From positions 1 through 20,174 of the IMG/VR virus record IMGVR_UViG_3300028837_000576: DNA of 20,174 bases, one strand, 5' to 3'. Shown here piece after piece: positions 1-6,159 of this stretch. The first letter of the stretch is position 1, and every line of letters starts with the position of its first letter. The position numbers and the translations under genes are program-made. The notes beneath the pieces are model-generated. The model was not told the origin of the DNA. It saw only the letters and a program-made list of their open reading frames with translations, and made no database searches. The stretch is from a virus.

Positions 1-933
1 GTTGATGATGGAGCAGGATTTTTGCGTTTGAATAAAGAGAATACGAATATTGTTATTGACGTTACAAAGATAGGAGATGAAGAAAGAAAGTATATCTTAG
101 CAAATGATGATGGTATTGTTGCACGTATAAGTTCTAAGATGGCAACTTATATTCAAAACGAAATGAGTCACAGTAATATTCGTGGTCTTCTTAGCTCTTT
201 ACTCAAAGTTAATAATGAAGATCTATGGATAGACGAAGTATTTGATTCATTTTTTATATATGAGGATGCAGGTAAACTATATAAGCAGAGCTATGTGATA
301 AGCGACAGTTCTGTTAATTTTGAAGGAGAAAAAGAAGAAGTAGTTAGAGTAACTGAGTTTCGTACAAAAGATGGCAAGTTTATTGGTAATATTCGAAAGG
401 AAAAAACAATGGAAAAAAAGAAATTGGTAGATGGTCTCATTACCAATGCTAAAACGAAATGGAAAGAATCAGATCGTGAAGCATTAATGGCAATGAACGA
501 AGATGTGTTGGAAAAGTTAGAACCTGAGACTAAGGAACCTGAGACTAAGGAACCTGAGACTAAGGAACCTGAGACTAAGGAACCTGAGACTAAGGAACCT
601 GAGGTAGTTGAGAATATGTCAGTAGAAGATTTCTTAGCTAAAAAAGTCCCAACAGGTCTTAGGGGTGTACTTCAAAATGCGTTGAAGGTACAAAATTCTC
701 AGAAAAAGTTAATCATTGATGAGATTATCGCAAATGAAAAGAACACATTTACAGAAGAGTTTCTTAATACAAAAGATATTGAAGAATTAGCTAATATTGC
801 TAATTTAGCTCGTGATGCTTCTACTTCGGCTCCGGAAGTGCCAAGATTCAACTATGGTGGCCAGGGTGGTCAGGGTCCTCTTCAAAATAGAAAAGCTGGT
901 GAGCCTTTGCCGCTCCCATCGATGGTTGGCTAA
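1..933 (+). CDS. Head-module protein, protease/scaffold-like, 5' partial
   Basis: The frame is open from base 1, so the true start probably lies upstream; the first candidate inside the window is TTG at 22 (303 aa from there). Just upstream of decoration and capsid genes is where phages usually keep the prohead protease and scaffold. From the TTG, residues 1-128 form a mixed, beta-rich region. Residues 132-167 and 228-262 are two diverged copies of a helical motif (pattern K-L-[IV]-x-x-x-I-x-N-x-K-x-x-[FW]-x-E). They are separated by an acidic linker of five PETKE units encoded by a 15-bp tandem repeat. The C-terminus is Gly/Pro-rich and low complexity. No catalytic residues of a known protease family are obvious, although they could lie upstream of the window. 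An in-frame ATG at 409 with its own ribosome site could yield a shorter product. The protease/scaffold role is inferred from position and architecture, not from a recognised active site. Confidence 0.6.
   Translation, partial: VDDGAGFLRLNKENTNIVIDVTKIGDEERKYILANDDGIVARISSKMATYIQNEMSHSNIRGLLSSLLKVNNEDLWIDEVFDSFFIYEDAGKLYKQSYVISDSSVNFEGEKEEVVRVTEFRTKDGKFIGNIRKEKTMEKKKLVDGLITNAKTKWKESDREALMAMNEDVLEKLEPETKEPETKEPETKEPETKEPETKEPEVVENMSVEDFLAKKVPTGLRGVLQNALKVQNSQKKLIIDEIIANEKNTFTEEFLNTKDIEELANIANLARDASTSAPEVPRFNYGGQGGQGPLQNRKAGEPLPLPSMVG
395..411 (+). promoter_or_regulatory. Possible internal ribosome site and start in head gene
   Basis: GAAAGG at 395-400 is followed after 8 nt by an in-frame ATG at 409-411, the codon for Met130 counted from the TTG at 22. 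The same core (TTGAAAGG) precedes the decoration and capsid genes downstream. Starting here would give a 174-residue protein beginning exactly at the first helical repeat, much as lambda Nu3 scaffold starts inside the protease gene C. Its use is inferred. Confidence 0.4.
520..603 (+). repeat. 15-bp tandem repeat, 5.6 copies (PETKE linker)
   Basis: The unit GAACCTGAGACTAAG is repeated five times without error from 520 to 594, followed by a partial GAACCTGAG to 603. It is in frame and encodes the charged linker between the two helical repeats of the head gene. Perfect identity between units suggests recent expansion by slippage, so copy number probably varies among relatives. Confidence 0.95.
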
Positions 934-950
934 CAAAATAAGTTAATGAT

Positions 951-961
951 AAATTGAAAGG
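951..961 (+). promoter_or_regulatory. Ribosome-binding leader of decoration gene
   Basis: AAATTGAAAGG lies 7 nt before the ATG at 969 in the 35-nt gap after the head gene. The identical 11-mer precedes the major capsid gene. These two genes are among the few here with a spaced, independent ribosome site rather than a stop/start overlap, which fits their need for high expression. Confidence 0.6.
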
Positions 962-968
962 TTAAATA

Positions 969-1418
969 ATGTCAAAAAATCGTATTCATGCGAAAGGAAC
1001 TTATATATATGAGGAATACAAAGCAGCTTCTGCTTTGATATATCCTGGGTTCCTATTAATGTTAGATTCAAATGGTGAGGTTGTTCCTCACGATACGCAA
1101 GGTGGGCAGGCAGAAGCTATGTTTGCTTTGGAAGATGCTCTTCAAGGTGAGAATCGTGATCATATCTACGCTGATGATAGTTTGGTTGCCTGTATCCTTC
1201 CAAACAAGGGCAGTGTTATTTACGCTATGATCAAAGACGGCGAAGATATTGCTATTGGTGACAAATTAATGTCTAATGGTGATGGAACATTAGTTGAGGC
1301 AGCTTCGGTTGGTAGTGGTGATGCTAATGATGAAGTTGTTATTGCCTATGCGATGGAAGCTAAGGATCTAACAAATAGTGCTGTAGCAAATGGCCTTGCT
1401 TTAGTTCGTATCATCTAA
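969..1418 (+). CDS. Capsid decoration (cement)-type protein
   Basis: This 149-residue protein is encoded directly before the major capsid gene, the usual place for a head decoration or cement protein that binds the outside of the expanded capsid. The sequence is acidic and predicted beta-rich. A GDKLMSNGDGTL segment lies near residues 97-108, followed by an IAYAMEA strand, an arrangement I associate with small phage cement proteins. It has no signal peptide or membrane segment. The ATG start is set by the GAAAGG site 7 nt upstream. Function rests on position, size and general resemblance; a short head fibre is the main alternative. Confidence 0.65.
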   Translation: MSKNRIHAKGTYIYEEYKAASALIYPGFLLMLDSNGEVVPHDTQGGQAEAMFALEDALQGENRDHIYADDSLVACILPNKGSVIYAMIKDGEDIAIGDKLMSNGDGTLVEAASVGSGDANDEVVIAYAMEAKDLTNSAVANGLALVRII

Positions 1419-1437
1419 AAATTATAATTAAATTTTA

Positions 1438-1448
1438 AATTGAAAGGA
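1438..1448 (+). promoter_or_regulatory. Ribosome-binding leader of major capsid gene
   Basis: The 11-mer AAATTGAAAGG, identical to that at 951-961, lies 7 nt before the capsid ATG at 1456, within a 37-nt intergenic gap. I found no convincing -10/-35 promoter or terminator in this gap. Confidence 0.6.
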
Positions 1449-1455
1449 TATACTG

Positions 1456-2523
1456 ATGGATTTTATGTTTAATGGGCAAGCTCATGGAGAAGTCGCTGAT
1501 GTTTTAGCAATGAATGACTTCAATCCATTAGCTTTACGACCTTATCTCAGTGATTGTGGGAAATATACTTGTATAAGTGTAATGAATTCAGAAGGTAAGC
1601 TCGAAGAAAAAGTGATTGGTAATGCGACTGCGACTCTACGAAAAGATGCGTGGAAAATTCTTGATGAAGCTGTAGTCAAAGTGGCAAAACCAAGATTAAA
1701 AGCTGTAGCAGATTTTCGTGCTGCTGGATTAACTTATAATATTCCTAATGGTCTTGGTAAAACAGTTCTTGAGACTGAGACTCAGAGTGATATTAGTCCA
1801 GCGAGTGTAAGTATGGATGGTCTTCGTGAAAATGAGAATGATCGCCCTGTATGGGAATTGGGGTTTCTGCCTCTTCCAATTGTTCATAAAGATTTCTCTT
1901 ATTCCGCTCGTCAAATTGCTACTAGTCAAAATAGTGGTTCACCGCTTGATACTACTTCAGCTGAATTAGCTGCAAGACGTGTAGCTGAAGAAACTGAGAA
2001 GCTTACACTCGGTGTTAGTACTGTTGCTGACCAGTATTCATTTGGTGGTGGGGTTATTTATGGCCTTACCGATTTTCCAAGTCGTTTGACTCGCACTATC
2101 ACGACTCCAGTTGGTGGTGGGGCAAGTGTTGGTGCTAATCTTTTAGCTGATGTTTTAGCTATGATGCAGCAGTCAAGAAATGCTTTTCATTATGGACCGT
2201 GGGTTCTTTATGTTGCACCTAACTGGGATCAGTATATTGATGATGATTTCAAAGCAGCTTCTGATAAGACTATTCGTAATCGTCTTAAAGAACTTGGAGA
2301 TCTTCAGGATGTTCGTACTCTTGATTATCTTACTGGCTATGACATCATTTTAGTTCAAATGACTTCTGATGTTGTTCGAATGGTTATTGGTATGGACATG
2401 GTTACTGTTGTTTGGGACACTAAGGGTGGTCTTCAAAAGAACTTTAAGATCATGTCGATCATTGTGCCGCAGTTACGTGCAGATCAGGATAGTCAAACAG
2501 GCATCGTTCATGGTTCAGTGTAA
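1456..2523 (+). CDS. Major capsid protein, HK97 fold (linocin/encapsulin-like)
   Basis: At 355 residues this is the usual size for a major capsid protein without a delta domain. Features I recognise from the linocin/encapsulin-like phage capsid family are the helix near residues 175-187 (ELAARRVAEETEKLTLG), the YGLTDFP turn near 202-208 preceding the T-rich loop, the NAFHYGPWVLYVAPNWDQY segment near 239-257, and the C-terminal strand with VPQLRAD followed by TGIVHG. It would form the icosahedral shell, with the upstream protein as its decoration. The gene has its own strong ribosome site and is followed by a small head gene. The fold assignment is from pattern memory, without structure prediction. 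Confidence 0.85.
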   Translation: MDFMFNGQAHGEVADVLAMNDFNPLALRPYLSDCGKYTCISVMNSEGKLEEKVIGNATATLRKDAWKILDEAVVKVAKPRLKAVADFRAAGLTYNIPNGLGKTVLETETQSDISPASVSMDGLRENENDRPVWELGFLPLPIVHKDFSYSARQIATSQNSGSPLDTTSAELAARRVAEETEKLTLGVSTVADQYSFGGGVIYGLTDFPSRLTRTITTPVGGGASVGANLLADVLAMMQQSRNAFHYGPWVLYVAPNWDQYIDDDFKAASDKTIRNRLKELGDLQDVRTLDYLTGYDIILVQMTSDVVRMVIGMDMVTVVWDTKGGLQKNFKIMSIIVPQLRADQDSQTGIVHGSV

Positions 2524-2548
2524 ACCTTATTTGGAAAGGGAAATTATG
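2522..2548 (+). promoter_or_regulatory. Translation leader, near-duplicate of 10497-10523
   Basis: The 27 nt from the capsid stop to the next ATG match the leader at 10497-10523 at 25 of 27 positions. They contain TTTGGAAAGGG as Shine-Dalgarno, 5 nt before the ATG at 2546. The match justifies starting the gene at 2546 rather than at far-upstream codons inside the capsid gene. Confidence 0.65.
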
Positions 2549-2965
2549 TTTTTTGAATTAATTGGTGGAAGTCACGAACAAGATAATAAAAAGTTTATGA
2601 AAGGTGACATAATTGAAACTGATGTTAACTTAGTTTCACTATTTCGTGGTAAGTTTAAAAAAGTTTCTAAAGAAGGTGGAATTCCTGCTCCAGAAAGGGT
2701 GCCAAATATACCCACTAAGATGTCTCCTCCCCATCCTAAAGGGTCTGAAGCTGGTGATGGCAAGCCAGCTTCAGATTCTGTTAAAACAATTACAACTCGT
2801 CTTGGCCCAGATGTTACAACTGCTTTTTTAGAAGCTAAAGGAACTGAATTCAAAATTCATAAAGCAGCTGATAATATGTATCACATAGTTGATGGTAACT
2901 CTGATATTATTGGTGGTGCTGGGTTTACTCGTAATGAAGTTTTAATCTACTTGAATAATGCCTAA
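2546..2965 (+). CDS. Small head protein downstream of capsid gene
   Basis: This 139-residue protein starts at the ATG after a GGAAAGGG site. The N-terminal 40 residues (F-x-L-I-G-G-S-H, then K-G-D-x-[IV]-x-[ST], then L-V-S-L-F-R-G-K-F) match a short beta domain often encoded right after phage capsid genes. A Pro/Ser/Gly-rich linker follows (about 45-78). The last 60 residues form a separate small alpha/beta domain ending in a helix. The 3' end overlaps the next gene by 8 nt. Its position is like that of lambda FI or head-completion genes, but I recognise no catalytic motif and the role is unknown beyond likely head association. Confidence 0.65.
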   Translation: MFFELIGGSHEQDNKKFMKGDIIETDVNLVSLFRGKFKKVSKEGGIPAPERVPNIPTKMSPPHPKGSEAGDGKPASDSVKTITTRLGPDVTTAFLEAKGTEFKIHKAADNMYHIVDGNSDIIGGAGFTRNEVLIYLNNA

Positions 2966-3608
2966 ATGGATACCAGAAAAAAAGTGGGATGGTCAAGATG
3001 TGTTTATAATTGGGGGTGGAGATTCTTTAAAAGTATTTGATTGGAATCTTCTTAAACCTTTCTTGACTATTGGGTGTAACGATGCATATGTTCATGGTCA
3101 TGAGATATGTAAGATATGTGTCTTTGGTGATAAAAAATGGTTTAAGAAACATGAGAAAGCACTTGAGCAATATAAAGGAATTTTGTTTACTAATGTTTCT
3201 CAGCTAATAAATACTAAAATTCCTTGGCTTTGGACGATGGATAGGGAACCGAGAGGGTTACATTACAATGCTCTTGGTTGGAATTATAATACTGGATCGG
3301 TAGCTATAAACTTAGCATTATTGTTAGGTGCTATAAAGATATATCTTTTAGGCTTTGATATGCAACTTGGAAAAGAAGGAAATGCCAATTGGCACCATAA
3401 TCCTTTAGATGTACCAGATAGAGCAGTTTATAATAAATTCATTACAGGGTTTAGTAGGATTGCTGAAGATTTAATAAAATTTCCTGGTGTAGAAATATTA
3501 AATGTCACTGATAACAGTAATTTAGATGTATTTCCAAAGATTGGTGTCAAAGAATTCTGGGAGAATAGAAAAAATGAAGTGGATAATATTGATTATCATA
3601 TTGCTTAG
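2958..3608 (+). CDS. DUF115/sialyltransferase-like enzyme (copy 1)
   Basis: The 216-residue protein begins with a Rossmann-type strand and nucleotide loop, FIIGGGDSL (residues 16-24). A CND element follows at 40-42, then N-T-G-S at 111-114 leading into a hydrophobic helix, and the strand IYLLGFDM at 128-135. This order matches DUF115/MptE-like proteins and family GT42 sialyltransferases, which bind CMP- or other nucleotide-activated donors; phage members are often annotated only as morphogenetic proteins. A likely role is sugar transfer to a virion or cell-surface target, but the substrate is not visible. It appears complete, ending in a typical N-L-D-V-F-P-K segment. It overlaps genes on both sides. 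A diverged paralogue lies at 19340. Confidence 0.7.
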   Translation: MPKWIPEKKWDGQDVFIIGGGDSLKVFDWNLLKPFLTIGCNDAYVHGHEICKICVFGDKKWFKKHEKALEQYKGILFTNVSQLINTKIPWLWTMDREPRGLHYNALGWNYNTGSVAINLALLLGAIKIYLLGFDMQLGKEGNANWHHNPLDVPDRAVYNKFITGFSRIAEDLIKFPGVEILNVTDNSNLDVFPKIGVKEFWENRKNEVDNIDYHIA

Positions 3609-3747
3609 TTTAAGTGGATGTCGGATGATGTTTTATGGAGCTCTTGGTGAACAGAGCATAGAAAATTTAACAATACAAATGGATAATCAAAAATCAGATC
3701 CAAATATTCCTGAAGAATTAATTGAATTGGGTGCATCTTTATTATGA
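3574..3747 (+). CDS. Small lipoprotein
   Basis: A 57-residue protein starting at ATG 3574, with GGGAG about 9 nt upstream. Residues 1-15 form a lipoprotein signal peptide: K2, then a run of I/L, then the lipobox L-S-G-C with Cys16 as the lipidated residue. The mature part is about 42 residues, mildly acidic, with no recognised domain. The gene overlaps the preceding gene by 35 nt in another frame and the next gene by 4 nt (ATGA). Small phage lipoproteins include outer-membrane spanins and superinfection-exclusion proteins. This one lacks the proline richness of Rz1 and has no adjacent i-spanin, so neither assignment is secure. Confidence 0.7.
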   Translation: MKWIILIIILLSLSGCRMMFYGALGEQSIENLTIQMDNQKSDPNIPEELIELGASLL

Positions 3748-4187
3748 AAATAGAAATAATCTCAGGTAAAAAATGGAAGTACCGATTACCAGAAGATGAA
3801 ACTTTTATTTTTGATCACATAGGATTAACAGATGCAATTGATACATTGTATATTACGATGGTTGGCAGTGTAATAAATATTAAAAAAGGATATGCTTGGG
3901 ATGGATCCAGTATTCCATTGAAAAGAATTGCCAAGTTTATATCTTTTGGATTTTGGGATTTAGATAAGTATTGTAAGGTAGCAAGTCTTCATCATGATGC
4001 CCTTTATCAACTAATGAGATTAGGGTTATTGCCTAAAATTTATAAAGACTATGTTGATTCTTTGTATAGGTTTGAATGTATCTCAGGTGGCATGTCAATG
4101 AAGGAAGCTGCTATAAGATTCTGGGCGTTACAGAAATTTAGCAATGTAGATAAAAAAGAAAAACCTAATATAATTATTGAGGTTTGA
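3744..4187 (+). CDS. DUF1353 family phage protein
   Basis: This 147-residue protein has the DUF1353 signature: G-Y-A-W-D-G-S-S-I-P (residues 49-58), then a histidine-containing helix A-S-L-H-H-D-A-L-Y-Q (about 81-90), then a D-x-L-Y/F-x-x-x-L-x-x-x-G segment and a C-terminal aromatic helix. The His/Asp-rich core suggests metal binding, but no biochemical role is established that I know of. The family is common in phage late regions. Its start is coupled by ATGA to the lipoprotein stop, so the two are probably translated together. Placement between head and neck genes suggests late expression as cargo. Confidence 0.75.
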   Translation: MKIEIISGKKWKYRLPEDETFIFDHIGLTDAIDTLYITMVGSVINIKKGYAWDGSSIPLKRIAKFISFGFWDLDKYCKVASLHHDALYQLMRLGLLPKIYKDYVDSLYRFECISGGMSMKEAAIRFWALQKFSNVDKKEKPNIIIEV

Positions 4188-4189
4188 TT

Positions 4190-4588
4190 ATGGCTGTTAG
4201 AACAACTGATGAACTAGTAGAAGGCATCATAGACGTAGATTCTGCAATAAGTTTAACCCCATTTATAGCAGCTGCTAATATGATAGTGACTAAGTGTTGT
4301 ACTGAATTAGATGACGATTATACAGCTGCTCAGTTACTACAAATAGAAACTTGGTTGTCAGCACATTTTTATACTGTAAGAGATATGAGAGCCAGTGAGG
4401 AGAGGGCTGGTCCTGTATCTGAAAGATTTCAATCTAAAGTTGATTTAGGGTTTGCTACTTCACATTATGGGCAAATGGCTATGACTTTAGATTTCTATGG
4501 TGGTCTTTCTGCTTTAAATGAGAATATAAAAAATGGTACTAGTTCTGTTGTTGGGTTCACTTGGTTAGGAACTGAGGACTCTGATTAA
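4190..4588 (+). CDS. Head-tail adaptor (connector) protein
   Basis: A 132-residue protein. ATG 4190 is preferred over TTG 4184 because GAGG lies 7 nt upstream and the family usually begins just before V-R-T-T. The pattern is that of the small adaptor under the portal: V-R-T-T, then I-D-V-D-x-x-I-x-L-T-P-F-I-x-x-A-N, then Q-I-E-T-W-L-x-A-H-F-Y near residues 63-73, then S-K-V-D-L-G-x-x-x-x-H-Y-G-Q and a final G-x-T-W-L-G. Adaptors of the HK97 gp6/SPP1 gp15 type form a ring on the portal that receives the head-closure protein. It overlaps the DUF1353 stop region and is followed by a small membrane protein. Confidence 0.8.
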   Translation: MAVRTTDELVEGIIDVDSAISLTPFIAAANMIVTKCCTELDDDYTAAQLLQIETWLSAHFYTVRDMRASEERAGPVSERFQSKVDLGFATSHYGQMAMTLDFYGGLSALNENIKNGTSSVVGFTWLGTEDSD

Positions 4589-4598
4589 AGGAACAATA

Positions 4599-4799
4599 AT
4601 GAACGAAGAAAATAAAGATTTAGTAGAGCGAGTAACTAAAGTGGAAGTAGAAGTTGATGGTCTAAAAAACTTTGTAATAGAACTTAGAGGTGATATAAGA
4701 GAGATAAAAGATAAGTTGTTAAGACGTCCCTCTTGGCTTGTTAGCTTAGTTATAACAACTTTAGTTGCAATAATTATAAGTTTAGTTAAGTTTAGGTAG
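4599..4799 (+). CDS. Coiled-coil, C-terminally anchored membrane protein (XhlA-like)
   Basis: This 66-residue protein has an acidic heptad-patterned segment at 7-40 (V-x-K-V-E-V-E-V-D-x-L-K) predicted to form a coiled coil, then R-R-P-S-W, then one membrane helix at about 46-63, and ends K-F-R. The architecture matches XhlA/hemolysin-type proteins that accompany phage holins, and other small phage tail-anchored proteins. A lysis-related role is possible, but it lies between two neck genes with no endolysin in view. The start has AAAGGA overlapping the preceding stop. I am sure it is a gene, less sure of the role. Confidence 0.65.
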   Translation: MNEENKDLVERVTKVEVEVDGLKNFVIELRGDIREIKDKLLRRPSWLVSLVITTLVAIIISLVKFR

Positions 4800-4802
4800 G
4801 CC

Positions 4803-5147
4803 ATGAGTATAATTTCAAGAATGAGGAGACAAGACGCTATTTATTGGCCATTTTCTTCTGTAAATGAATTTGGTGTTAAAGTAGTAGGAGATCCTGTTCC
4901 TATTAAATGTAGATGGGAAGCTAAAAATGAAGAATTTCTTGCTTCAGATGGCGAAATACAAATGTCAAATGCGATAGTTTATGTAGATAGAGATACACCT
5001 GAGGGTGGGATACTTATGTTAGGCACTACAGCTGATATTACTGATTCTGTTAATATAAAAGAAAATATAGGGGCATGGGAGATTAAAAGATTTGATAATC
5101 TTCCAAATTTAAAGGCAACAGAATTTCTTAAGACAGCTTATTTATAA
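4803..5147 (+). CDS. Head-closure (stopper) / head-tail joining protein
   Basis: A 114-residue, predicted beta-rich protein in the head-closure position, between the adaptor and the gp10-like gene. Typical features are an early Q-D-A-x-Y-W segment, a strand with I-K-C-R-W-E (residues 34-39), a conserved D-R-D-T-P-E-G-G turn (about 63-70), and a C-terminal W-E-I-K-R-F-D-N-L-P-N-L-K region ahead of a short tail. Stoppers of this type (SPP1 gp16-like) plug the head after packaging and bind the tail. It ends in a TAATG overlap with the next gene. The family call rests on order and general pattern. Confidence 0.7.
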   Translation: MSIISRMRRQDAIYWPFSSVNEFGVKVVGDPVPIKCRWEAKNEEFLASDGEIQMSNAIVYVDRDTPEGGILMLGTTADITDSVNIKENIGAWEIKRFDNLPNLKATEFLKTAYL

Positions 5148-5500
5148 TGGCTAAACTTGTTAAAATAACTGGGTTAAAAAATGTTATTAGCAATCTTAAA
5201 AGAGCTAATTCAAAGTTGGATATTGGATTTGAAAAGAGGTTGTTAACTGCCGGTTTATTTATTCAAAGAGAAAGTCAAAAAATTGTTCCTGTGGATACTT
5301 CTAATTTAAAAGGTGGGGCAGAAACAAGAAATATTGGTGGTAAAGGGTTTAAAGCTGATGTTATAGTTTTGTATAAAGCTGCTTATGCTGTATTCGTTCA
5401 TGAGAACTTAGATGCAAGACATAAAGAAGGAAAGAGAGCAAAGTTTTTAGAATCTGTTATCAGAGAAAAAAGAGTAGAAATTTTTAAGATGCTTAGATAA
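5147..5500 (+). CDS. HK97 gp10-like neck/minor tail protein
   Basis: This 117-residue protein has the HK97 gp10 pattern: an N-terminal G-L-K-x-V-x-x-x-L-K helix, I-Q-R-E-S-Q-K-I-V-P-V-D-T-S-N-L (about 40-55), a beta segment with A-A-Y-A-V-F-V-H-E (about 83-91), and a basic C-terminal helix A-K-F-L-E-S-V. Members sit at the head-tail interface and normally come right before the tail-terminator gene. Here the terminator-like genes begin only at 9082, so about 3.6 kb of appendage genes separate the two. Start and stop overlap neighbours by one base (TAATG at both ends). Confidence 0.8.
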   Translation: MAKLVKITGLKNVISNLKRANSKLDIGFEKRLLTAGLFIQRESQKIVPVDTSNLKGGAETRNIGGKGFKADVIVLYKAAYAVFVHENLDARHKEGKRAKFLESVIREKRVEIFKMLR

Positions 5501-6159
5501 TGTTAGAAAAAGTATTATATCATAGTGTGTTGTCTGGCCTAGAGAATGATGATCATATTCAATATCTACTCGCCAGTGGGGGACGGGCCTTAGCTGGTGC
5601 TTGGGATATGGGCAGCCAGGGCCTTACCAATGTCAATATTGATTCCGGGACTGTGGATGGGATAACATCTCTTACGGTCGCCAATAACATTGATATCGGA
5701 AATTATACCCTAACAGCCAACGGGCTGACAATAGATGGTATTTTCACAGATGGAACAGCGTCATTAACTGGCGGGGCACTTACCAGTCTGACAAGATTAA
5801 CTGCCACAGGCTCAACCGGTGCGGTTGATACAGCGGCTGATGATGTGGTAGTAGCGATTGGTGGAAACGGTGGGCCGGGTTTAGCCACGTTTGGCAGTGA
5901 GTTGGTTACTGATACCGAAGAAGGTTGGACTTTCGGCGGCGACTGGTCGTGGAATGCCGGAGAGAGTGTGTCCGACTATGTTTATGATGATGACATAGAA
6001 AGTTCTTTGAGTCAGTCGATTTCAGTAGTGCAGGACAAAACATATAGAGTGTCTTTTGATATTGCTAATTGTGATTTAGGCGGTAGTTCTTTAGTTGCAA
6101 TAGGTACAGATGACGAAGGACCTATTGTTTGCAGCAGCGAGATGGAGAAGCCGGTTTAG
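5500..6159 (+). CDS. Virion fibre, N-terminal part (frame ends early)
   Basis: 219 residues. Residues 1-30 contain a D-H-I-Q-Y-L-L-A-S-G-G motif typical of the conserved attachment end of phage fibres. Residues 31-115 are repetitive beta-strand fibre sequence (G-L-T-N-V-N-I-D-S-G-T-V type). From about 125 a carbohydrate-binding-like jelly-roll module begins (E-G-W-T-F-G-G-D-W-S-W, later V-Q-D-K-T-Y-R-V-S-F-D-I) but stops after about 90 residues, short of the usual length. The frame then closes at TAG 6157-6159 while a fibre frame in the -1 phase is already open from 6114. The first 70 nt are AT-rich like the backbone and the rest is GC-richer, so this looks like a recombined fibre with its N-terminal anchor retained. 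Confidence 0.7.
   Translation: MLEKVLYHSVLSGLENDDHIQYLLASGGRALAGAWDMGSQGLTNVNIDSGTVDGITSLTVANNIDIGNYTLTANGLTIDGIFTDGTASLTGGALTSLTRLTATGSTGAVDTAADDVVVAIGGNGGPGLATFGSELVTDTEEGWTFGGDWSWNAGESVSDYVYDDDIESSLSQSISVVQDKTYRVSFDIANCDLGGSSLVAIGTDDEGPIVCSSEMEKPV

Noticed and set aside
2369-2545. Upstream extension of the small head gene into the capsid gene
   Set aside because: It runs inside the capsid gene in another frame. ATG 2546 has a strong ribosome site and gives the family-like N-terminus.
3526-3573. Upstream extension of the lipoprotein gene
   Set aside because: Starting at ATG 3574 gives a clean lipoprotein signal peptide; the longer form would bury it behind a charged leader.
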